Assembly: GCA_949752795.1 (NCBI GenBank)
Contig: OX457061.1
Location: 9,793,239-9,857,238 of the forward strand
Origin: Hyperoodon ampullatus
Taxonomy: Eukaryota; Chordata; Mammalia; Artiodactyla; Ziphiidae
Reading direction: 5' to 3'
DNA: 64,000 nucleotides
Made by a program: the position numbers and the translations under genes. Below are positions 50,831 to 63,620 of this stretch, piece after piece; the first letter of the stretch is position 1; each line of letters begins with the position of its first letter. The notes under the pieces are model-generated. The model was given only the letters and a program-made list of their open reading frames with translations. It was not told where the DNA came from and did no database searches.

Positions 50831-51368
50831 CCATTTCAAACTGAGCAAAAGGAATCAAGACATGCCACTATATCATAAGGGAGTGGCAATAACTATTAAA
50901 TGAAATCTTAATTATAAATCTAAGATTGCTCTGGAGGTTCTATGGAAAGTAATGCCAAAATAAGAGCTAAAAATCATCTCAAACCCAGACCATATTCCCT
51001 TAAATAACAATGACTTAAAATACTGATATGATGCAGTCACTATGGAAAACATTGTGAAGATTCCTCAGAAAACTAAAAATAGAAAATTACCATATGATCC
51101 AGCAATCCCACTCCTGGGCATATACCTGGACAAAACTATAATTCAAAAAGATACACACACCCCTATGTTCACAGCAGCACTATTCACAATAGCCAAAACA
51201 TGGAAATCACCTAAATGTCCATTGACGAATGAATAGAGAAGATGTGCTACATATATACAATGGAATACTACTCAGTCATAAAAAAGAATGAAATAAGTCC
51301 ATTTGCAGCAACGTGGATGCAACTAGAGATTATCATACTAAGTGAAGTAAGTCAGAAAGAGAAAGACA

Positions 51369-51822
51369 GGGACTTCCCTGGTGGTCCAGTGGCTAAGACT
51401 CTGCACTCCCAATGCAGGGGGCCCGGGGTTCGAGCCCTGGTCAGGGAACTAGAGCCCACATGCTGCAACTAAGAGTTCATGTGCTGCAAGTAAAAGATCC
51501 TAAGTACCGCAATGAAGACCCTGCATGTGGCAACGAAGATCCCGAGTGCTGCAAGTAAGACCCAGTGCAGCCAAATAAATAAATAAATATTGGAAAAAAA
51601 AGAGGGCTTCCCTGGTGGCGCAGTGGTTGAGAGTCCGCCTGCCGATGCAGGGGACACGGGTTCATGACCCGGTCCGGGAAGATCCCACATGCCGCGGAGC
51701 GGCTGGGCCCGTGAGCCATGGCCGCTGAGCCTGCGCGTCCGGAGCCTGTGCTCCACAACGGGAGAGGCCACAGCGTGAGAAGCCCGCATACGGCCAAAAA
51801 AAAAAAAAAGAAAAAAAAAGAA
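51369..51822 (+). mobile_element. CHR-type SINE carrying a CHR-2 in its tail
   Basis: The outer SINE starts GGGACTTCCCTGGTGGTCCA and reaches its (AAAT)n/poly(A) tail at about 51600. Its 15-bp flanks AGAAAGAGAAAGACA at 51354-51368 and 51823-51837 enclose the second SINE too. The inner element is therefore younger. Confidence 0.92.
51604..51809 (+). mobile_element. CHR-2-type SINE nested in a SINE tail
   Basis: CHR-2 body GGGCTTCCCTGGTGGCGCAG to 'gcccgcatacggcc' and poly(A). It lies in the A-rich tail of the preceding SINE, with A-rich flanks resembling GAAAAAAAAGA, so the right end is approximate. Confidence 0.9.
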
Positions 51823-53067
51823 AGAAAGAGAAAGACAAATACCATATGATATCACTTATATGTGGGATCTAAAATATGGCATGAATGAACCTATCTACAA
51901 AACAGAAATAGACTCACAGACACAGTGAACAGACTTGTGGTTGCCAAGGAGGAGGTGTGTCGGGGAGAGAAGGACTGGGAGTTTGGGATTAGCAGATGTA
52001 AACTATTATATATAGCATGGATAAACAGCAAGGTCCTACTATATAGCACAGGGAACTATATTCAATATCCTGTGATAAACCATAATGGAAAAGAATATAA
52101 AAAAAAGAATGTCTGTGTATACCTGAGTTAGTTTGCTGTACAGCAGAGACTGGCACAACATTGTAAATCAACTATACTTCAATAAAAATAAATAAAAATA
52201 AAATTAAAATAAAATACTGATATGAAACTTTCACTGGAATGTGAAGGGGATCTTTTGAATCTTGAACTTCAAATATATAGGAGTATTTATTTAGAGGCTA
52301 CTTTAAAATTTATGTCATGTGACCTCAAGGGACCACTGAAATTTCTGGAAAGGGTCAGCTTTTCCTTAAGTGCCACTCCAAGAACTGGTTGGTGACTACC
52401 ACATTTGCATGCTATAAAGAAATGTTATTCAAATGACAATCTATAAACAACAATATGAGTATTAAATAAATTGTATTTTAAAGCTAATTCCAGTAGGATA
52501 TACTTATTTTTTAAGGAGGTACAGTTGCTTGTTTAATTAATTGTCTCCAACCCTCAATCTAAAATACAAGTCTATCTGCCTAAAACTAAGTGTATTTTTG
52601 TTAGAAGATGACAGCTAACTTCAGGGGCACAATTTATTACAACAGACATTTAAAACAACAAAAACAAAAAAAGCAGGGATAGGCATGAACTTAATTCTTC
52701 TATTTAATGGATAACAAGAAAGAAAAGAAATCTTTGAGACCCAAATATCATAGCGTGGTTTTCAAGAAAGGACTTGGTGAATTCCTCAAAGCTTTCACCA
52801 TAGAGCTATATTAAATTTCCTTTTGGCAACAAAAGGTGGAAGCTTAAACCAGTCATCTAAATCAGGAAAGCAGAACTACATGCCATACTGAAGAGTCACC
52901 TAAGTGTAAAACCATGTCTCTCCCCATGGCATGTTTATGTTTTTTTCTATAGATTTCCACTAGGGCAGCGGGTGATTATCTTGATTCCTTGACATTTAGG
53001 ATTAAAAGGAATTATCTAAGCTTTAAAAGCTTGCATAAAAAATGTGGAAATATCTATATTTTCTTTA

Positions 53068-53349
<282 letters not shown>

Positions 53350-53569
53350 TTATAATCAACATTAACCAAAGAGGGATGTATTACTTAGGATCACACAAAA
53401 AAGTTAGCTTTCTGTTTTTAAACATTCTTAGGGTGTAATTTATCACCATGATATTGTAAAATATACTCTTGGCATCCTCCAGAGAACTATCCAACTCATG
53501 TGAAGATGTAGGATAACTAAGAAAAATACTAGAATGTGAAGCACAATTAACTTCATTCTTTAATATGTT

Positions 53570-54560
53570 CAACAAATACTTATTGAGGATCTAATGTGTT
53601 CTAGATACGCAGTGAGGATTGATTCAGTTGGAACAAAACAGATAAGGTCTATTAGGGAGCTCACGGGGATTAGAGGGTTAAGAGAGAGAGCAGAAAGTTA
53701 GGGGAAAGAAAAACATTAGACAAGCAACACAGAAATAAATAATTATAAATTACGGTAACCATGTCAAATAACGTGAAGGAAAAGTATAAGGTATAATGAA
53801 AGTGTCTAAGAAGGAAACCTAACACAGATTATGGAGTCAGGAAAGATTTCCTTGGAAGAGTGACATTTAATCTGAGGCCTGGAGAATGTGTATAACTTAG
53901 TCAGACAGAGTAGAAGGAAGACGAATGAGCAGAGGGAATGGTCTTCAAACAGGAAAAAAGCTTGGGAAGTCCAAAGTGCTAGAGGAGGCTGGAGCACAGT
54001 AAAAACAGGGAATGTGTGAGATGAGTCTGGAAGGATGGACAAGGGCCAGATTACACAGGCTTAGTGGACCCCATATGGATTTCTGAATTTTATTTTAAGT
54101 GCAATCGGAAGTATTAAAGGTTTTAAGTTTTACATTTTAAAAAGATTATTCTGACTGCTGAGAATAGCTGAAGGAGGGGATGAAAGGAAATGTAGAGATA
54201 TTTAAGAAGACAACTACAATGGTCAAATTGAGAGATGATGGTAACTTGGCATAGGGAGAGAATAATGCAAATAAAAAGATTCAAGGTCAATTTGAAAGGT
54301 AAAAGCAATAGGACTTGATAATAAATTGGATGGGGGTGGGTGGGTGGGGAAGACAGAGAAGGAAGGTAAGGAAAAAGAAATACATCAAGGATTTCTGGAT
54401 TTTTCTGCTTCAGCCAACTGCCTGGACTGAGGTATGGTTTGCTCAACAGGGAAAGAGTAGGGGAGGACAAATTCTTTGTTTTTACTGGGAGGGGGTGGCA
54501 GAATGTCAGAAGATCAAGTATTTGTTGACAATTTATTTCAAATAGCAAAAATGTCATTTA
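53570..54560 (-). repeat. L2 LINE fragment, reverse, about 1 kb
   Basis: 'aacaaatacttattgaggat' to 'aagatttccttggaagagtg', 'agattattctgactgctgag' and 'ggacttgataataaattgga' is the reverse complement of the L2 3' region in correct order. The 144-residue frame on the minus strand here is L2-derived. Confidence 0.78.
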
Positions 54561-54984
54561 CATTTGGGTTTTATTTTGAAGATTTTAAAGAATTCCAGCC
54601 TGAAAATTAGCATTTGTCAGATTTCACTTTAAATTAAATTCTCCAGTAACTGGAAAACACTTTCCCCAAACAATTTTCTTAATATTGCCTTACAAATAAC
54701 CTTAATGATCTTAATTGTGATATCCTATACTCAGGAAAGACAACGTCAGTAGGCAGTTGTAAATGTGTATACCCTATGAGATTCTTCTAGTTAAAATGAT
54801 GTCACTAACGTGGCAGGTTAAGTATGTGATCTATGTTTCAACATTCAGGGAGAGTCAAGGGAGCAAGAAATCTCGGTCTGATCAAAACATCTCAAGTTAT
54901 GAGCCCTGAAACTTCTTAATTTCAATAATTTTTTGGAAGGTTAAACCATTGTTTCCTGAGGGATGAAGAATAGATTAGGATCTA

Positions 54985-55200
54985 TTTGGGAATAAAAATC
55001 AACAGGACTTGATGATGAATTGGATGGGGGAGGTGGTGAGGGAAGACAGATGAAAGAGAAGTACACCAAGAATAGCAATCAGCATTTTTGCAGGAGTCAG
55101 GCATTGCTTGACAAGAAAAACAAAGCCCTGACCTGGAGCACTTTGAAAAGGCACAGTCTGATGAGTGGGTAGCTGGGTGAGTAGCATGGAAAAGGTCTAG
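54985..55200 (-). repeat. L2 LINE fragment, reverse
   Basis: Repeats the L2 segment 'caacaggacttgatgatgaa' and 'ttggatgggggaggtggtga' also found near 54310-54340, so it is a second L2 piece. Confidence 0.6.
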
Positions 55201-56559
55201 AATAGATACTGAAACTGTCAAACTTACAGATAATTACCTGGCCCACAGATAATGTTTGTTGAGACAACACAATAATGACCTGCTCATAAAAATCTAAGTT
55301 TCTGGCTTCTTATGAAAAATTGGAAGATCAGCCACACCAGGCCCACATCCTCAGAAGGCAACCACAGGCTAAAGCTAAGTGATGGCCATCCCCTCAGATA
55401 TGTACCCATCTGCTCTAATCCTCACTGCCCCTCATCCAGCCACTCCTCTCAAGTCCATTATATGTAAGTATGTGAGCTTGTGACTCAGTCTAAAACATGA
55501 AATCCAGCAGCAAGACCGGGTACAGTGGAGCAGATCACACAAGGGCATTTCTTTGGAAAATGAGGACTTACGAAAGGGGGAATGAGCAGAAACATATTGC
55601 GAAAGCAGAAATAAGTTTGGCTCATTTATCGACCTTACCTAGGAGTGGTTTTAGAAAACATAAAAAAACCTCAGAGAACAAATTTATGGGCAGAACAGAA
55701 TACCTCACCCCAGACAGTCTGGCTGCATCCAAACTACGGCACTTCTACTAGAAGAGTAGAGAGACCTACACAAATTTATTCCTAACTGTTCTGCACCGGT
55801 ACATACTTCGGCTTGTCCAATTACCAAGAAAATTTGAGTATGGCTTTACAAAAAGCCAGAGTGAGCAAGGGAATCATATATCTGAATGAGCATGTTTGCC
55901 TAGAGCAGAAAAACCGTGCCTTCTCAGTGCAGAGGGCTTGCTAAGAGGCACTACAAGAATAGATGGAAGCAAAGCTCAGTATTTGCATTCACTTGAAGGC
56001 GTAAGAGAGAACTCGGTCTTATACTTCATTTATTTTTTAGAAAAACATTCTGTAGAAAATGCCCATTAAGCATTTCCCCTAAGTTTCATTCCCCCCAGGG
56101 TTCACCACACTCTAAATGGCTATGCCTCAGGCCAGTGTGCAGTGGTGCATCAGTCCCAGGGCTGTGTCCCATCAGCATCACAACATTACTGACGGCAATC
56201 TCTGTGGGAGAAGGGGTTCTGCTCCAAACTCTGCCACCTTCTCACCCTGGCTCTGCTCACTCTGGCTTGTTAACTTTCTCTTCTCGGAAGAAAAATAAAT
56301 CATTTACGTGTGTACATTATGAATGCAGTTATGTTTAAAAAAAAGAGCATGCAGTTGATAAGAATGGGAAAGTATCCACAGGAATAAGGATAGCAATTGT
56401 GTTAGAAAAGATTCCTTTCTGAAGAAAGTACTTTTAAATATCTTTGTTACGTAATGCTTTAATTAAAATGCTCAACATTGACCATTTAAAAATGTTTTTT
56501 GTTTTCTGATGCTACTTCCTTAACCCTTTGAGCTATTATAAGTAGTAAGTGGAAATATT

Positions 56560-56900
56560 CATTCATCTGGTTCGTCAACAAATTATTTTTCTGCAGCTTA
56601 CTATGTGTAAGACACTTGCTGGAATTGTGGGGAATCTAAACGTGTAAGACTTGGCCATTGCTTTCAATGACAATGTGACTTACTCGGGAAGAGAAGAAAT
56701 TATCCTGAAAAACTGCAATAAAGGCAGTCTGAATGAAGTTCGGTCTGGAAAATTGTATAAACATAGTATCAGTGTTTAAGAGATGGCAACGACGAGTCCA
56801 GTGGAGTGCTTAAAGTAGGCTTCCTAAAAAGGGAGCATTTAGGCCAGGCGTGAAAGGCTGAGCAAGGTCTCACTAATGCAACAAACATGACCACCAGCTC
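56560..56900 (-). repeat. L2 LINE fragment, reverse
   Basis: 'gcttactatgtgtaagacac' to 'aggcgtgaaaggctgagcaa', a diverged reverse L2. Confidence 0.55.
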
Positions 56901-57134
56901 TGTTCCAGGTTCCATGCTACACACCCTCACAGATGACAATTCATTACTGGTGATCAAGTTGGGGAAATGGTTGGGACAACAGGGTTTGCTGTGGAAGGCT
57001 GGAGGTGGAGGTTGAGGGGTGGTGGTGGAAGAGGTGGTTAGGCAGAAGAAAAGAATTCTCGTCAGAGGAAACAGATGAGACCAAGAGGTATTGCATTTTG
57101 GATTAAACACAGGAAAGAACAATTTAGTGATATA

Positions 57135-57955
57135 TTAAGAGCACTAAAAATGTTCACATTTTGATCTAATAATACCATTTCTGAGAATTAATCCTTAGGA
57201 AATAATTCTAAAGATCAAAAAGGTTGAATGCATAAAGATTTTCACTGGAAGACTAATTCCAATAAAAATCTGTCTAAAATAGTACCTTCCCTCCATCATT
57301 TTCTCTCCCTTTACCTTCCTTTTATTTTTCCTCATAGCACTTACCATTCTATCACATTTCATTACATTATTGAACAGAATACTACAGCATATTTGTTCAC
57401 TTGTTTATTGTCTGTTTCCCCAAATAGAATGTAAACTCAATTGGGGCGAGTATGTTAACCTTATCTTGTTTAACTTTATAGCCTCAGCACAAATAAATAT
57501 TTGTAGAAGGAAAGAAGAAAGGAATTGGAAGGAAGGAAGGAGTTATCATGGAAATTAATAGGGAAAACTAAATGCTTAAAAATGAAGAAATGGTTAAGTT
57601 AATTATTTATCATATATCCATCTGGTAGACTTCAACAACTAACATTTAAAATAGGAGTTTATACTATATGAAAAATGTTTACCTATTCATGGTAAATGTT
57701 TTAAAAAGCAAACCGAATTATGCATATTGTACCATCACAAAGAACATTAAAAAAAAAAAAAAAGGACCACAAACCAGAAAGAAATATACTAAAATGTTCA
57801 CAGTGACTTTTTTTTCCATTGGGTGGTAAAAAAAAGTGATTGTCTTTTATCCCTCATCCTTCTATTCTATACATTTTACAACGTTTCCATAGTGACCTTG
57901 GTATTTTTTAAATAGGAAAAATATAAAATAAAACTTAAATCTTAACAACAACAAA
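57135..57955 (+). repeat. Old L1M 3'-end pieces around an L2 fragment
   Basis: 57135-57283 ('ttctgagaattaatccttag') and 57580-57955 ('actaaaatgttcacagtgac', 'tattctatacattttacaac') look like an L1M 3' end. Between them, 57285-57510 resembles the L2 3' end ('gtttattgtctgtttcccca', 'agaatgtaaactcaattggg'). The order of events is unclear. Confidence 0.5.
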
Positions 57956-57964
57956 AAAGTAATT

Positions 57965-58500
57965 TGGGCGGGGACAGGTCACATAAGGCCTCAAATGCCA
58001 GGTTAAGTAGTGTGCATGTGAGTTACCCAGCATTGAAAAGCTGCTATGGGGCTTCCCTGGTGGCGCAGTGGTTGAGAGTCCGCCTGCCGATGCAGGAGAC
58101 GCGGGTTCGTGTCCCGGTCTGGGAAGATCCCACATGCCGCGGAGCGGCTGGGCCCGTGAGCCATGGCTGCTGAGCCTGCGCGTCCGGAGCCTGTGCTCCG
58201 CAACGGGAGGGGCCGCAACAGTGAGAGGCCCGCGTACCGCAAAAAAAAAAGAAAAGAAAAGCTGCTATGGTTTTTAAGTAAAGCAATTAGGGCATCATAA
58301 GAGGGCCATGGAGGATGAGTGGGAGAAGAGTAAGACTGGAATCAGGGAGAATAGTGGGAAGTTACTGTGGTAGTCTAGGTACAAAAGGATGAACGTGAAC
58401 TGGGCAGTGCAAGTATGGATGGAAAAAAAGAGGTAGAATGAGAAATGGTGAAAACAAAGCACTGGTGAGTTCTAATGACTAATTCAGTACGGAAGAAGGA
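57965..58500 (-). repeat. L2 LINE fragment, reverse, interrupted by CHR-2
   Basis: 'aggtcacataaggcctcaaa' before the SINE and 'agttactgtggtagtctagg' after it match the reverse L2 3' region. Confidence 0.65.
58050..58255 (+). mobile_element. CHR-2-type SINE
   Basis: CHR-2 body with a GC-rich middle and short poly(A) tail. Flanks GAAAAGCTGCTATGG at 58035-58049 and 58256-58270 are identical over 15 bases (last G shared with the SINE start). Confidence 0.95.
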
Positions 58501-59393
58501 GGAACCAAAGGCGATACAGGGCTTGGCTTAACCAGGAGAACGGGAGTATAATCAGGTGGCATATGTTTCCTTATTCGGCTCTAAGGAAGAGCTCTGGCAT
58601 GAAGATTGTTCCTCACATCTTGTTTACCAGTTGAGATGCTAACTTATTTTCTTTAATATTGTAAAATTTGGACAATAATCTCTGTGACATTCCAAGGGAG
58701 AGAAAACAAAACAAAATAGAAACCCCTTTCCAACGCTGAAGATTGATTGCAAGCTTTAGCAATGCTCAAGAGGCATCCCTGCAGAGGCTGCATACAGTAG
58801 GAACTTGACAGTTCCTCTGTTATGTCACCTAGTAGGTCTAACACACCATATACAATTTATTACCTAATTCCTGTGAAACTTGGTGACAGCTTCAGATAAA
58901 AGGGAAATATGTATCCTTAAAGGGGAAACTCACAGGCTTTCTTCTTGATTTGGAAAAACAGAGTTTGGGGTTTTGTGGTAAATATAATACCACTTCCTTC
59001 TTAGGAATATCAGTATCTCCAAGTATCTTTTTTCTAATATGCACAAGCAACGTTACATCAGGAAATTCTTAGAAAACAAACCTGCATTAAAACAAAGTTA
59101 CATACTGAACATTATCCTTAAAAATACTTTTTAGCATCAGAATTGAAAGAAAGGCTATGTATTACTAAGTCATTAGTAGCAGCACTAATCCTATTTGTTT
59201 CCTGAGTCACCAAATTGGCAGCTAATAGCACTACCACCCCCAGACAAGAAGAGGCTTGACAGTGCAGGCACCATGAGGTGAATTACCTGTCCAATGTAGA
59301 GAAGAGCTCTTATAGCCAAATTAAAGAAGAATCTAAGACCAATTGGCCAGGATTACAGAAAATAATACACAAAGAGTGAAAAGGAAAATTTTA

Positions 59394-59642
<249 letters not shown>

Positions 59643-59984
59643 TTAGGAATCTGGTATTTTGTATTATCACACCCAGACATTAACTCATCTGAATTTCTAC
59701 CTCATTTGCAGTTGCCAATGGCATTATGCAGTAGGTAGGGTAAAATGAAAACTAAGACACTTGTGAAATGGCAGTGATAGTTAGATGGGGAGCAAGAATT
59801 CTGAAACTATGAATGGCCAGGCATGCAAGGGAAGCACAGCACTCAACTGCCCTTCCCACCACCCTTGTCCCTGTTCCAAGATGAGGTTTTCCCACTGGAG
59901 GATGCTCTCTACCAACTGCTATATGTAAGTACAAATATATGTTAATTGTTAATACTAAGCACCTCCTATTTTCTTTGGGGTTTT

Positions 59985-60425
59985 ACATTTATTCCACAAA
60001 TGTTTACTGAAGCACTATGAAGTTCAAACTCCTCCAAGAGCGATTAAGGACACATAAATGAGCAAGATGTGGACCTGACTTTCAGTGCAATAAAATATAT
60101 AAAAAATGAATTCTTAAACAAGGAAGACCATGTAAAGTATCACAGGAAAATATGAATAAGTGCTTCCTAAGTTCCAAGGAGGAAGTATTCTCATCTGGAA
60201 GCAGAGATCACTTCATGGCAAAAGTGACTTAGGGCTTTAAAGAATGGGTAAGATTTTTGAAAGGTGGAATAAAGGTGGAAATCAAGAGAAATTCCAGGCA
60301 CAAGAAAATATCCTGGAAATCATGGTATGTAGCAAGTCCAGAGGGACAGAGAGAATATGTAAAGGAGAAGAGGAAATTCAGATTTGCACTAGCATGTAAA
60401 GGGCCTCTGATACCATGCCAGTGTC
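59985..60425 (-). repeat. L2 LINE fragment, reverse
   Basis: 'cacaaatgtttactgaagca', 'agagggacagagagaatatg' and 'gcatgtaaagggcctctgat' follow the reverse L2 3' part. Confidence 0.6.
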
Positions 60426-61927
60426 CTAGTGTAATTTAGCTGCGGTGTGGGCCTTATTTGTGGATATACGCCATTCCTAAAACATGGGTAAAGCAGCTCA
60501 GCTCCTCAGGGGAGGGGCAGCAGGAAAATAAGGATGAGATTTGGGTCTCAAACTTTTTAGTTAACAATCCTCAGTCCCTGTCTCTTTCAGCCCACCTATA
60601 TTCTTTAGATCTCTAACACCACATAACTGGGCCTACACAGAAATCCAGTATTGCCTTGGTAAATAAAGCATCTGTCTGTATCTCTGGATAAAAAGAACAT
60701 CTTCTGGCATTTTTGTTTAAAAAAAAGACAGGAGATTCTGCACCTTACTGCACAGATGCCCTTAGCAGGGTGAGCAGACAGAACAATCATTGATCATGGC
60801 AAGATGCATTCTGAAGATATAATAATGTCCACTTCCCTACAGATATCCTGAACATATAGCAAATGATGGTTTTTCTAACTGCTCATTAGAGAACTAACCT
60901 TTTAAGTACACCAGGTGTTTCAGTTACTTTAAGCTTTTATGGAGCTTTTATATAAATATTTCTAAGGTGAGGTAAAATGAGTCTGGCTTACCAAAGTTTT
61001 TTTTTTAAATATGTTTAAGTCTTAAGAATTTTAAAATTCCTTGTGAGTGGTGACTCTGGGATTCTTCAGAGTATAGATCTGTGCAACACACACAGTAGGC
61101 ATCCAATAAACATCTATGGATTGGTGGGGTTTTGTATTACAATTCAAGAGTAATGTTGATTAATATCTGTAAATACATTATCCCTGAACCTTTGTAAGTG
61201 AAGGATTTTTAACCTGCAGTCCATGGATAGGTTTAGAATGTCCATGACTCCCTAAAATCTTATTCAAGTTGTGTGCACATCTGTCTTTCCCGAGGGGACA
61301 ATCAGTGAGGTTTTTGTTTGTTTTCGTTTCAGATTCTCAGCCAGTCTATAATTTTAAAAGGCTAAGAATTACTGTCCTAGGTTATGGCACAGTAAAACAT
61401 TAAGGAACTTTGCAGCTCTAAAACCGGAAGTTCTTTCCATCTTTAAAGAAACCATAATAAAGAAAAGTAAATTTAAGATTTTCCCCAGTATATTGTCAAC
61501 TTAAACTATTTTGTGCCAAGCTGAAAATAGGTGGTCACCCTGTCAAGAAATATATGTACAGATCTTTTTTTCTTGTACAATACTTCCCTAAAGAGATGTT
61601 CATATAATTTCAAATTACATAATTTAATAAACACTGGCCCTCAGTTTTCTTATTAGTAAAATGAAGGAAAGTAAACTAGAACAGCAAACTGGAATCAGCA
61701 AGTTCTGAAAGAGACTTCTACAGCTAGTTCCAAAAAATGTTAATACAGTATGTTTGGGAAATGTGGGGTTAACCAAAACTTTAAATGCTTTTTTTTTTTT
61801 TGAGGGGGTGGGGGCAGGATTCCTCAGTACTTCCAGTATGCCAATATGCATCATAAATCTTCAAAGGAGAATGGTATATCCAACTTTTCCCAAATAAATT
61901 TGGTCACAAAACCTCTTTTCTCTAGAG

Positions 61928-62326
61928 CAGTGCTGTCTAAAAGAAATACATTGTGAGCCACATATGAAAAAAAATATGGGGGGTCATTTAATGATTTTTC
62001 TACTGCACTGATTATTTTCCAAATGTGTTTTATTTTTCTCATATGAAATGTAAAATTTTTCTAGTAGCCACATTAAAAAGTAAGAATCAGGTGAAATTAA
62101 TTTTAATAATATATTTTATTTAACCCAATATATGAAAAGTATTAACATTTCAACACATAATCAAGATCTTTAGAAAACTGTTAATGAGATATGTTACATT
62201 CTTTTTTTCATACACTTTGAAAACCAGTATATATTTACATTTACAGCACATCTCGGTCCAGATTAGCTAGATTTCAAGGGCTCAATAGCTACATATGACT
62301 AGTGGCAACCGTATTGGACAGCACAG
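61928..62326. mobile_element. Non-autonomous hAT-type DNA transposon fossil
   Basis: A 399-bp element with inverted ends CAGTGCTGTC (left) and GACAGCACAG (right). It is flanked by 8-bp direct repeats CTCTAGAG (61920-61927) and CTCTACAG (62327-62334), one mismatch. Ends and duplication size fit hAT/Charlie-type MER elements of mammals. No transposase is encoded. The exact MER family was not assigned. Confidence 0.85.
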
Positions 62327-63620
62327 CTCTACAGCATCTTGTGGGCCAATGTACTAAGTAAGAAAAACTCTTTGGGAAACAGTATACTTAGTAATCTTTG
62401 ATGTTTCTTTTTTATTCTTCATCACCATGCAGTCACACAAACCCACAAAAAAAAGGCAGTTTCACTTAGGAATGTCCTTGATGAAGCAAGAGAAATCATT
62501 CATTTTATTACATCTCAATCCTTGACTACGACTTTAATATTCTGTGTGATAAAATGGGAAACACACCAAAAGAACTTCAATTGCTTATCAAAGGATGGCT
62601 GTCTTGAGAAAAAACACTTGTGTGATAGTTTAAGTTGTGAGCTGATGCTGTCTTTTTCATGGAACACCATTTTTATTTGAAAGCAAAATCAACAAATTAT
62701 TATAATTATTCAGACTTGGTTATTTTGCGGATATTTTCTCAAAAATGAACCAAGCAAGCCTGTCACATCCAGGAAAACAGCTGACAATAGTTGTGCCAAT
62801 GATGAAATTTGACTTTTCAAGTGAAAATTATAATTTTGGAAAACTTGCATCCACTACCTTGAGCTTGATAGTTTCCTAGTAGACTTTCTGATTAATTTGG
62901 TGATGATATTTTGATATTATATAATGTAAAGTGTTAACATTAGAAGATGTACATAACTCAGTGAAACAATATTTTCCAAATGATCAAAGCATTATGTTAC
63001 AAAAAAATGCATAGGTAGAAGATCCATTCAAAGTGCACACTAGACCAAGTTTAAAGGAATTTAAAGGATTTTTTTTTTAAGGAATTCCTTTAAAGGAATT
63101 TTAAAGGATTTTAAAGGAAGGGAGTACAAAAAGTTGATATGATTTCAGACTCATTATAACTAACCTTTAAGACAATACAACTTGTCAAGTTTTGGTATAA
63201 TATCAGAGAAAAGTATCCATAATTATCAGAAAGGCTATTAATACACTCCTCCCTTTTCCAATGACATCTTTGTGTGAGGCCAGGTGTTCTTCATAGACTT
63301 CAACCACATGACAGGAGACTGACCGTAGAAGCACATATAACAATCCAGGTGACTTCTTTTAAGCCCAACATTAAAAAGTTTTGCAAAAATGTAAAAGCAG
63401 TGCCACCCGTCTCACTAAATGTTGAGGGTTTTTTGTTTTTTTGCAAACACAGGCTTTTAAAAATATTATAGTGAATAGATAATAGTTTATTATTGTTTCT
63501 TAAATAAATACTTTTATTTTTTCACAGTTTTAACTTCTATTATAATAAATGTTGATAGATATAATGCACTGAACAAAAGCTCTTAGGGGATCTCCAATAA
63601 TTTTTAAGAATTCAAGTCCT

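Larger units (their letters stand above)
51032..52209 (+). mobile_element. 5'-truncated L1 3' end, interrupted by two SINEs
   Basis: The C-terminal part of ORF2 ('atccagcaatcccactcctg') and the 3' UTR ('tatagcacagggaactatat', 'acttcaataaaaataaataa'). The outer flanks TAAAATACTGATATGA at 51016-51031 and 52210-52225 are identical over 16 bases. A CHR-type SINE with a CHR-2 in its tail splits it at 51369-51822. Confidence 0.94.
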
